DNA of 64,000 nucleotides from Rhodosorus marinus. Lineage: Eukaryota > Rhodophyta > Stylonematophyceae > Stylonematales > Stylonemataceae. The DNA lies in the NCBI GenBank assembly GCA_029953675.1, contig JAMWBK010000002.1:3038001-3102000 (forward strand), given 5' to 3'. Below the pieces are notes generated by a model. It did no database searches. It worked only from the letters and a program-made list of their open reading frames with translations, and was not told the DNA's origin. Of the stretch, positions 56,107 to 64,000 are shown piece after piece. How positions within the stretch are numbered: the first letter of the stretch is position 1; each line of letters begins with the position of its first letter. The position numbers were made by a program, and so were the translations under genes.

Positions 56107-57258
56107 CACCCTGTTTCTTCCTTCTTAATGAGGCTGGTATTTTGCTGGTCTCCGCGGCTCAGGTCTTGTTGTTCAAATATTTTCTGCCATGGGTTAAGAG
56201 AAGACGAGCAAAGCTGTCTGCGATGCGTGCGAACGGGAGGAACATGCTTTTCTTCGAAAGCCTTGTCATGTTCGCTCCGCAGCTGATAGGAGGGAGCCTT
56301 CTCTCGTTCACTGTGCTGTCGATATCAGCTGTCACTGTTGGATACCTTGTTTATATTGAGCCAATGATTCTGCGCAGGAGGGTGGCTTCTCGCCTCTCCT
56401 TCGAATATTTGATGAGGGCGATCGCGGACGTATATTTGGTGTCAAATCTTTTCACGAATCTCGTGATGAGTGTTGTCACCTCCCCCGGGTTTGTGCCTGA
56501 CGATGGATACACCAACCCGGACCCCGAGGCAGATCTTCGAGACCAGGACTCATCCACAGCAGCCGCAGGAGTCGCAAGAACAGCGGAATGCAAGATATGT
56601 CGAGTTAATCGCCCTCCTCGATCCTTTCACTGTCCTTTCTGTGAACGATGCGTTATGCGAATGGATCACCACTGCATCTGGCTCAACCAGTGCGTTGGCA
56701 ATGGAAACTATCGATACTTTTTCTCCCTCTTGCTCTTCTTTGCTTTGGGTGCTCTTTACCTCTGCATGAACATGTTCGCGCTCTTCTCAGAGGTAATGAG
56801 AGACAGCCAAACTCCATAGGTTTGAAACGGACGCCCTTTTTGTTGAACTATGTGCGCACTACCTATCGTACCAGGTTGGCAACGCACTCCCAGCTTCAGA
56901 AGTTAGAAATTGTGAAGTACGTTCAGATGCTCAGCTCGTCGATCGGAAAACCTGTCTTGAAGTCGATGCCTCATGGTATGAGCAGAAACTGGTTGTCGTA
57001 ACCTTCCTGCTTGCATCAGTGAGTGGACCCTTTGTGTTTCTTCTGTTCTGTTTCCATCTGTACATATCAACTATGAATCTCTCAACGGTGGAGTTCGCAC
57101 GTGCCATGAGGACGAACAAGAGTCCCATTTGGAGCATTGGAGAGAGCAACACCAAAGCAGAAAACGTAGCTGAGCGGCTGGGGCTACCAGTAGGCCAACT
57201 TTGGTCAGTAGTATTATGGCAGAGGAGAACCCGCGCCATGTCTACGGAGGACGTCTAG
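56107..57258 (+). CDS. DHHC-type protein S-acyltransferase (palmitoyltransferase)
   Basis: Exons from 56107 (acceptor CAG) to 56792, and 56875-57258; intron 82 bp. The 5' end is unresolved; a further exon upstream is required or translation starts at an internal ATG. The protein has hydrophobic segments [10 protein letters not shown], then [20 protein letters not shown] and another at [13 protein letters not shown]; then the Cys-rich domain [40 protein letters not shown] with the catalytic DHHC tetrad, followed by [20 protein letters not shown] and, after the intron, [19 protein letters not shown]. Downstream [12 protein letters not shown] resembles the TTxE motif (here NLSTVE). It transfers palmitate to cytosolic Cys residues of target proteins at ER/Golgi membranes. 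The stop codon lies only 78 bp before the MoaC start on the same strand. Confidence 0.88.
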
Positions 57259-57336
57259 AGTGTGGCGTCTTAGGAGGGTTTTGAAAGGGAGCTAGAGTTG
57301 CCGATCAATCCTGCCGGAGGTCGAACTTTTGCTCAT

Positions 57337-58068
57337 ATGGATTTGAGAAAGGCTCTGATAACCTGTCAGTCGTTGCCGCGAGGTGGCTGGCGGAGGTCAA
57401 TGAGTAGGCTTACTCATATTGGCAAGGATGGAAAGCCTCGAATGGTGGATGTGGGATCAAAGGCTGCATCGACTAGGACAGCTGTCGCGAGTGCAAAGGT
57501 GCTATTGGGTCCAGACGTATATAGGTTGGTAGAGGAGTCTGAATTTGGGTTTGGTCGTAAGTGAACAGCAGCCCGATCGAAGCCTGGTTTCTTTTATATA
57601 AGATTAGAGTGGGAGGCTGGATGCTATGTACAGTTTTTGGTCGCTCACACAAATTCGCAAACTCGCAAAATTCCGGCTTTTTAGAAATGAAGAAGGGATC
57701 GGTCCTTTCGACGGCGCAGCTGGCCGGAATCATCGGTGCTAAGAAGACGGCGGACTTGATTCCTCTTTGCCATCCAGTTCCTTTGACTCATGTTGGACTG
57801 GAGTTCGAGCTCTTGAAAGAAGACCATAGCTTGTCGATCGTGTCAAGCGCATCAACAGCGAATGTAAGGTCTACTCTCTCCAGCGCTGCATGCATCAGCA
57901 GCCACTCGCGTCAATGCCGGGAGGGTACTGCTAAAGAGCTCTTGTCATTCGCCGGCAGGCACAAACTGGTGTAGAAATGGAGGCCCTCTCTAGCGTCTCA
58001 ATTGCTGCTCTAACAGTATACGACATGTGTAAAGCAGCTAGCAAAGGCATCATCATATCTGATATCAA
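57337..58068 (+). CDS. moaC: Cyclic pyranopterin monophosphate synthase MoaC
   Basis: Exons 57337-57556, 57685-57863, 57959-58068 at least. Arg/Lys-rich N-terminus ([20 protein letters not shown]) suits a mitochondrial presequence. MoaC core: [67 protein letters not shown], then [20 protein letters not shown] and [10 protein letters not shown]. The enzyme converts the GTP-derived intermediate made by MoaA into cyclic pyranopterin monophosphate, the first stage of molybdenum cofactor synthesis (CNX3 in plants, MOCS1B in animals, in mitochondria). After ISDIK the expected KSGGKSG tail, which contributes to the active site, was not found; a possible last exon at about 58228-58303 fits splice phase but encodes no such motif. 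The gene is therefore truncated, misread, or has a distant last exon. Confidence 0.88.
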
Positions 58069-58449
58069 GTAAGGTGGTGTCTACGAGCTTCAAAATTTGC
58101 GGGGATCCATTGCCTATCTAATCGATTGCGTCGATCTTCTGGCATTGTCAGATTGCTTCGCAAAACTGGTGGCAAATCTGGTGACTACACAAGGACTAAC
58201 GATTGAGCTAACATACCTAGTTCTCAGAGATTGGGGCCATTCACTGTTTCATTATACTCACTCTATCTTACAATTTATGGACAAGGGACTTCTAGGCGAG
58301 TAAAAACTTAGGAACTTACGAAAATTGAACTTAAAAACAAAAAAAGGAATCATGAAACAGGGCACATTTCTCTCGCGGAATTATATTACCGGAGCTCTCA
58401 CTCCAGCGTCTTAACGAAAGCTTCACAGATTAGGAGTATAGGGGCGTGA
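58069..58449. other. Downstream of MoaC, between converging genes
   Basis: May contain the missing last MoaC exon; none with the expected motif is seen. Confidence 0.35.
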
Positions 58450-58899
58450 TCACTTGCCCCTCTTCATCTTAGGATCATCGCTCTTCAGGCTCAAGAACCG
58501 TCCACCCGCACCACGCTGACGATTCATTGCATGACGATGGCGTGACTCATGGATGTACTGCTTCCTGCGATTACGTGATGCATGCACATCCTCATCTCCG
58601 TATTTTCTCTTCCGAGCTTCCCTCCTCTTCAAAATACGGTGGTACTGCTTGGCATTGACATATACCGGCTGGTCATCTGCCGCTGGGGGTGTATAATACT
58701 GGGGCATCATGGTAACATGACTCGGGTGCATCACACCCACACCCCCAATTCCAGCTGTGTTAACGTATCCTCCCTGCATACCGGCTCCAACGTGAACTCC
58801 GTCCGCACCTCTTGCCTCCGCTCCCCCTGCAGCACCTCCAAGAACCCCCGACGGAATTTGACCAACGTTAACGAAAGTGCCTGCTTGCACTGAGTTCAT
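58450..58899 (-). CDS. NF-YA: CCAAT-binding factor subunit NF-YA
   Basis: 149 aa from ATG 58899. The N-terminal two-thirds is Gly/Ala/Val-rich and low complexity. The conserved domain has the NF-YB/NF-YC-binding helix PVYVNAKQYHRILKRREARK and the DNA-binding part RKQYIHESRHRHAMNRQRG then GAGGRFLS. Between them the linker KYGDEDVHASRN differs from the usual KLEAEGK-x-P-x-x-R. NF-YA joins the NF-YB/NF-YC histone-fold dimer and reads CCAAT boxes. The length is far below animal NF-YA (about 340), as only the core and a short activation-like region are present. A possible splice acceptor (GGAACAG) lies directly upstream of the ATG, so the N-terminus may be longer. Confidence 0.92.
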   Translation of the reverse strand: MNSVQAGTFVNVGQIPSGVLGGAAGGAEARGADGVHVGAGMQGGYVNTAGIGGVGVMHPSHVTMMPQYYTPPAADDQPVYVNAKQYHRILKRREARKRKYGDEDVHASRNRRKQYIHESRHRHAMNRQRGAGGRFLSLKSDDPKMKRGK

Positions 58900-61076
58900 T
58901 CTGTTCCAGAGCACGGTGTAATGTCAGAGCCCATTCTCCAGCGATGGTCGGGTTTAGCTATCCACCAGATCCCTAAGTGTGAGCACAGGTCAAGTGCAAT
59001 TCCTACCTTTGTCGAGAACACTCTCGCGTTCTCCTCTCCCGACGTCACCACAAAAGGCAAAGGAGAGAAACTCCCCCCCCCCCCTCCCCCAAAAAAATTT
59101 CACACAGAAGGTCAACCCCCACAACCCAGAAAAGCCTTCCCCTCAAACAGGAAAACCAATTAGCAGACCACCTACGACCAACAACAAACCAACCAAATCA
59201 ACCCAACAAATTCACACATAACCCCAATCCTCAACCCCAACAACACACCCACCTCTTTCCCCAAATTCCCTCTTTCCTGAACGACCTACCCTGAAATATT
59301 AAAAATTGGTAGAAAGATATAATATCACCCATACACCTTGCGACTCTTCTACCTTCTCGTGCCTCTCCGCCACCTCCATACCCAATCGTGATGCTGGCAT
59401 TCGACTAACCCCAATTATATTAGATTCCTACTCAGAGCCTTGCGTCAAATCGCAGTTGAGACCTGACCAAAAACTAACTTTTTACATATATCTTCAATAG
59501 GGTCCTTTCCTCCCCCATTCGTCGACCTTTTCGAATTTGTGGAAGCTTTTTCAAAGTTCTTTGACTTTTTCCCTTTTTTCATAGTTCGCCCGAGCTTTTG
59601 TGTATTTTCTTTCCCCCCCTTACCAGTCTTTTCAATAGGGTCCAAGAATCTGCTTTTTATTCATTTATTCATATTAGTACGAGTACTTGATCTTTTGCTG
59701 AGTACCCCTTATTGCCGATCTTTAGCGGCATTGCAATAGGACGAAAAGAGATTTACAAACGGAGAAAAATTGCAACCCCTTGAGATAAGTTTTAATTTTA
59801 TGGATAGCCTTAATTTGTTATGGTTAGACATTAGAATAGGATTTAATTATGCCTAAGAGGAGGGGTCAGTGATCGCGCTTGAGTTACACAGAGTTTCCAT
59901 ACTCTAGTAAAAACTACGTAGGGGAAGATAAAATTGGAACGGGCGGGACTAACTCTGTAAAAAGAAACTATAAAAAAGCATTTTGCTTGTTTATTTCGGC
60001 CTATAGGGGTGGCACCAACGTACCATCAGCCTTTTTTCACATTCGCGTCCATCTTAAAAATTCGCAGAACTTGAAAGGGAGCTTGCAACAATTAAAAAAA
60101 AACAACTCTTGGATTCAAATACGTCTGACCACGTTAGGGGGGGGGGAGGAAGAGAAAGCGAAACCCGTGCGTCAATTTGTCTTACAAAATTACTATGATT
60201 CCCCATAAAGCAATTTTCGTAAAGCAATTTTCTAGGGGGTTAGAACGTACTTGAAACATATCTTATTGCTCACCTACTTCGAAGTTTGAAGTGTTTTTAT
60301 TGGTCAAATGCGGTCCATCCGCAGACGCCTATTGCACAAAAATATAAATCGTCTTTCCATAAAAATTGGTAGAGATCTGCTCCCAATTGTCCGCTACCCG
60401 TTCCCCCCCCCTCACCCACGACAAAAATTCATGGCCTCCTTCCCGGATTGTCGTTTTTTTTGTTTTTCTTGAGTCGTCGCTTTCCAAAAAAGCCTTTTGA
60501 AAACTAGCACCAACCGCCATAATACCAGATCTCAAATTATTTTTACGTATTAATTGTTCTGCGAGTATCTTGTCTCCCTCATGCCTCTTCTTGTTTTTAT
60601 AAATAAAAAAGACTTCCTTGGAGTATTTACGGGTTCAATGCACAACCCTTATACGATCGATCCCACCAATCATTATCGAGATTGGCTCATTGTCGCCGCC
60701 AATTTGGAGAAAAATCTCCTGGTCAGAATAAATGATTGATAGGCGTATAATGACTGAATAGAAGTCGGAATGGGACAGAGCATGTCCCATGAGGTTTTGG
60801 GACATACGCGACGGAAATTTTTTTCTCCGCTTTTGAAATTTGAAAATAGTGAATTGCGGAATAGTTTGGGAAGCTCGCCGTTTTTTTGGACTCCGGAGCG
60901 GAATCGAACATGGTCCTGCTGGGTAGTGTAGGACTGCACCCACTGGGTTTCGGTTTCAGATGAGGGACGCTTGTTCTTTTTGGTATTTGGATTGAGAGGG
61001 ATAAGGTGGTTGGCTGTGATGGTGGGATGAAAGTAGGTAGATTGATGCTGTTTGCAACAATCTCTTGACTTGAAGA
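58900..61076. other. Intergenic, low complexity, no gene seen
   Basis: C-rich and A-rich tracts at 59065-59100, TTTTCAAT/poly-T stretches at 59490-59660, AT-rich beyond. A plus-strand frame at 59879-60208 and minus-strand frames at 60635-61152 lack motifs. Contains the 5' flank of NF-YA and of the SKA2-like gene. Confidence 0.4.
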
Positions 61077-61651
61077 ATGAGCTCTTCGCTGTCATCTGGC
61101 GTGGATGACTCTCTGCGGAATCTTCAGATGGAGATGCTCCGCTCACAGGCAAACTTGGACTTCGTTGGAGAGAAGCTTTCTAGTACGTTCACGAAGACCT
61201 ATGAAGGTGCGGATCCAGTTCGAATTGTAGCCCGGCTACGAGAAGCCTATGCGGAGGCAAAGAGACTCCGAGATGAGTTCGACGATATAAATGATTCGAA
61301 GAACCGCATGGTCCACAAACTCTTGTCTCTCCTCCGTGAAAATGACAAACTCGCGGATGAGCTGCAGGCAATGCTTGGAGCAAATGGAAACAAGGATGTA
61401 TTTGAGGCTAGACAAAGGGTAGAGGTATGTATTAGTAGTTGCGAGTACCATTTTACAAGTCATCATTGGATCACAAATGAATCCACTGACAGACTTCTTG
61501 TCTCTCTCTCTTATCAATGTTTCAGATGTGCGCTGTAAAGTGGACCGATGCGTACCAGAACCTGACTTGCTCTCCGATGAAACTTCAAGCAGAGGGAGAT
61601 AAGCTTGATTCGCTCACAGAAACTTGGAAAGAAAACGTGCCGGACAACTAG
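61077..61651 (+). CDS. SKA2: Spindle and kinetochore-associated protein SKA2-like
   Basis: Exons 61077-61424 and 61526-61651, intron 101 bp; 157 aa. Almost wholly helical, as in SKA2: LRNLQMEMLRSQANLDFVGE (plant SKA2 has 'LTKANNDLSFVNDRLE'), PVRIVARLREAYAEAKRLRD (plant 'PMKLVSRIKKIQSDL'), NRMVHKLLSLLRENDKLADE and, after the intron, KWTDAYQNL and a C-terminus WKENVPDN. SKA2 forms with SKA1 and SKA3 the microtubule-binding SKA complex at kinetochores. Identification rests on length, helical pattern and aligned landmarks, not on a diagnostic motif, so another small coiled-coil protein is possible. Confidence 0.65.
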
Positions 61652-61823
61652 AATTTCATTTCCACCATTGACCAGGTCGTAGTTTGCTGTATATTTCACT
61701 TCCTCGAACTCAGGCTCAAAGTAGCAAAAGGGAAAAACATAACCCCAGTAATTGCCACAAACTCACAAGGATTTGATAGTCTGCCGCAACCCTTAACACG
61801 CACATCACCACCGCGATAACCAG

Positions 61824-63359
61824 TTAGGAAGATGATTCTTCTGCTCTTCTCGTCAATAGCTTCTCCTTGACCCTTTCAACGGGTAGAGCATCGAGCTGCT
61901 TCAAATTTTCTAAGGTCAGGAGAACTCTTGTCTCGTAGTTGGGATCCTCAGCGAGGGGATTTCGTTCCAAGTAGACCGTGTGCAGCTCAGGAGCATTCAG
62001 GAGTACGTTCAGTGCCTCGAAGTCACTCAACTTGTTATCATTTGCCTAAAATTCCGAACACATGCAAGCAAACGATAACAGGTCAACTGGTCAATTCAGA
62101 ATCACAAACCCCGGCATTTTCCACGAACAGCTCGTTCAGAACTTTTGTCATTTCCTCACCCAGAAATCAACAAGCTTCGTCAACCTTTCCAAGCCCTGCA
62201 GTTTCTCTATTCTGTTGCTTGAAATATCTAACGTCTTGAGCTCGACCTACAGTTCAAGAATATAGTCAAGCCCATCTCAGCTTTTCATGGAGATCAGAAT
62301 TCCGGGCTATTCACGTGCATCCACTCACCAGCTCCTCAATACCCTCCATGCTCGTCAAGCCATTATGGCTCAAATACAACTCTTCCAGATTTCGTAAATG
62401 GGACAGGTTTTCAATCTTCGTCAACCGATTGCTCGGCATGCTGAGCACTTTGAGCTTCAACAACTTGTCGAGACCCTGCGAGCGAGAGGCAAGGGTTGAC
62501 TCAGATCGTCGATAGGCGAAGGAGGGAGATCGATGTTCAAGGGCATACCTGTAGCTGTGTAATCTTGTTCCTTCCAAGCCATAGACTCGTGAGGTTCGTG
62601 AAGGTATCAAGGTTTTCTATGACCTGGTCGACGCGAGCAGAGTGAAATCATGACGATTCAACATTATTCCAGAAGCTGAAGCTCAGAAATGGAAGTCTGG
62701 GAAGTTCTCACCTTGAGATGGTTGTCTCCTAGCTCGAGAAACTCGATTGTTGTGAGATGTTCGAGGCCTGTGATCTTGCCTATCTTGTTGTGTATCAGGT
62801 AGATCTCCTTCAACGCCGGAAGTTTTGCCAACCGGAACTCATTCAAATCCTTAACCTTGTTGAAGGACAGGTCGAGCTTCTCCAGGTTGTCCTTGTTTTT
62901 GAAAGATGTTTCTCTGATGTGCTTGATCTCGTTCATGAACAAGTCCAAGTCAACCAGCTCACCGAGATTCTCCAGGTTTTTCAACTCTTTTATAGCATTC
63001 TGACGAAGAATTAGCGTCTAAAGCGAGCCAAGAAACTGTTGAGATCCCTTAGTTGCAACAGGCCAGGCCAAAAATATCCCAAACAGCGTTCAAAGGCAAA
63101 GGCTTACTTTGAGCTTGGCACAGTGCGCCAGGTTTTCAATTTCCTTTACTTGGTTATTCGTCAAGTTCAGCTCCTAAGCGGTTAGTCAGAAAAGATCGCT
63201 CGGATTAGCCTGATGTTTGATTCATTGTCACTCGACCAATCCCTTTGCGCTCACCTCAGTATCATCGGGAATAGAGTACCCCTTCCCAATAGCTGAATTG
63301 GGCTCATATGACATATCTAGAACCTTGACAATGTTGGTCTCCGCGTTTTCCTCCTCCAT
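61824..63359 (-). CDS. SDS22: Protein phosphatase 1 regulatory subunit SDS22 (PPP1R7)
   Basis: Exons 63255-63359, 63108-63173, 62712-63017, 62549-62623, 62329-62475, 62160-62246, 61824-62045; 335 aa, close to animal and yeast SDS22. It is built of about eleven 22-residue SDS22-type leucine-rich repeats: ELNLTNNQVKEIENLAHCAK, LVDLDLFMNEIKHI, LEKLDLSFNKVKDL, LKEIYLIHNKIGKI, IEFLELGDNHLK, LTSLWLGRNKITQL, LKVLSMPSNRLTKIENL, LEELYLSHNGLTSMEGIEEL, LKTLDISSNRIEKL, then the C-terminal LRR cap LHTVYLERNPLAEDPNY and LKQLDALP. Each intron falls near a repeat boundary. SDS22 binds PP1 catalytic subunit and regulates its maturation and mitotic activity. An upstream segment with a further ATG at 63740 (MTSEDRDGSALEELL) may be an additional 5' exon; the chosen start is the first ATG in exon-continuous frame. 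Confidence 0.93.
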
Positions 63360-64000
63360 ACCAGCTAGACACCTCTGAATGCAGAGAGCCGGAAGTTCCT
63401 TCAGCGAAAGCCCAAAGACAAAGTCAATACAACCTAGGAACCCCTGCTTCGAACCGGACAGTCTTTCACAAATTTACTCTGCGCCAGGCTTCGCATAAGA
63501 TTTGCGCTCAATCTACCTCTGTGAATCCTCCCAAAAGCCTAATAACGGAGAACGTCGCGGACAGCAGTTCCATCCGGGCGACATGCCGACACACTACCCC
63601 AAATAAAAAACCCCCCGCTGACCCATATCAGGACAAAACAAAGCGCATGCCTCAGTCAGAGTTTCCGCAAACCCAAAACAATCATCCAAATTCACCAGAA
63701 GTTCTTCCAAAGCGGAGCCATCTCGATCTTCACTCGTCATTCCATCGAGTCTTCAACGGACCTCCATCCTTCTCACCACAGGACCTGAATTTACTAAGAT
63801 GGATACTAAAAAGTACTACTATGGCAGTAACCTCGATTTTCGGGGTTAAAGAACATTTTTGGACATGTACTAACGATTACACTAAAACGTGTACTACTAT
63901 TCTACTAAGTAGAAATTTGTACTATTTGCTTTTGCTGATGAGTGCGAACGAATGTCTTTGGACAAGGCGTTCCTTTACATCTGGAGCTCATGAGTTTTGT
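63360..64000. other. Upstream region of SDS22; possible extra exon
   Basis: Minus-strand ATG at 63740 opens a short acidic peptide that might be a first SDS22 exon, but no in-phase junction was found. Nothing else is seen to the window end. Confidence 0.4.

Noticed and set aside
57298-57336. MoaC start upstream at 57298
   Set aside because: That position is TTG, not ATG; the first in-frame ATG is 57337.

Overview
The window is nuclear DNA of a eukaryote that almost certainly carries a plastid. Genes are short and closely packed on both strands. Most are split by small GT-AG introns of about 60 to 130 bp that restore reading frame exactly when removed. Several products point to a photosynthetic, Archaeplastida-like host: a DegP/HtrA protease of cyanobacterial type, a sirohydrochlorin ferrochelatase (SirB), GatB with an N-terminal extension, an eIF4B with the plant-type LPT-x-PRER motif, and a plant-like SKA2. 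A red alga is my best guess (cytosolic-starch-type GH15 enzyme, compact introns, no plant-specific genes), but this is inference; no rRNA or organellar marker is present.

Layout. 0-4 kb: 3' end of a DegP-like protease (+), an HVA22/REEP membrane-shaping protein (+) and FIS1 (-). 4.5-6.7 kb: a decayed hAT-like transposase (-) with several frameshifts. 7.4-9.9 kb: an EHD-family dynamin-like ATPase (-) with an N-terminal FYVE finger and a C-terminal EH domain. 11.0-11.8 kb: a tandem array of about 190 bp units, followed by GatB (+), a PhnP-like metallo-beta-lactamase hydrolase (-) and a transglutaminase-like protein (-). 16.2-27.0 kb: three intact, intronless C2H2 zinc-finger paralogues and one decaying fourth copy, all on the minus strand; they share an N-terminal domain I do not recognise. 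27-31.4 kb holds no gene I can support. 31.5-37.4 kb: a beta-helix protein (+), an unknown membrane protein (+) and eIF4B (-). 39.9-51.5 kb: ribosomal protein bL17 (-), TMX2-like thioredoxin (-), SirB (+), a maspardin-like protein (-), a second tandem array of about 180 bp units, GAR1 (+) and an LYR-motif protein (-). 52.3-63.7 kb: a GH15 glucoamylase-like enzyme in nine exons (-), a DHHC palmitoyltransferase (+), MoaC (+), NF-YA (-), SKA2 (+) and the PP1 regulator SDS22 (-).

There is no operon. Most genes are housekeeping functions from different compartments: plastid (DegP, SirB), organellar translation (GatB, bL17), mitochondrial dynamics and assembly (FIS1, LYR protein), ER and endosome (REEP, TMX2, EHD, maspardin), nucleolus (GAR1), and mitosis (SKA2 and SDS22, convergent neighbours). 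The most unusual content is the C2H2 cluster with its uncharacterised N-terminal domain, the FYVE-EHD-EH fusion, and the two satellite-like arrays with near-nucleosomal period. Exon boundaries were worked out by hand from splice consensus, frame continuity and remembered family features; no alignment was run.
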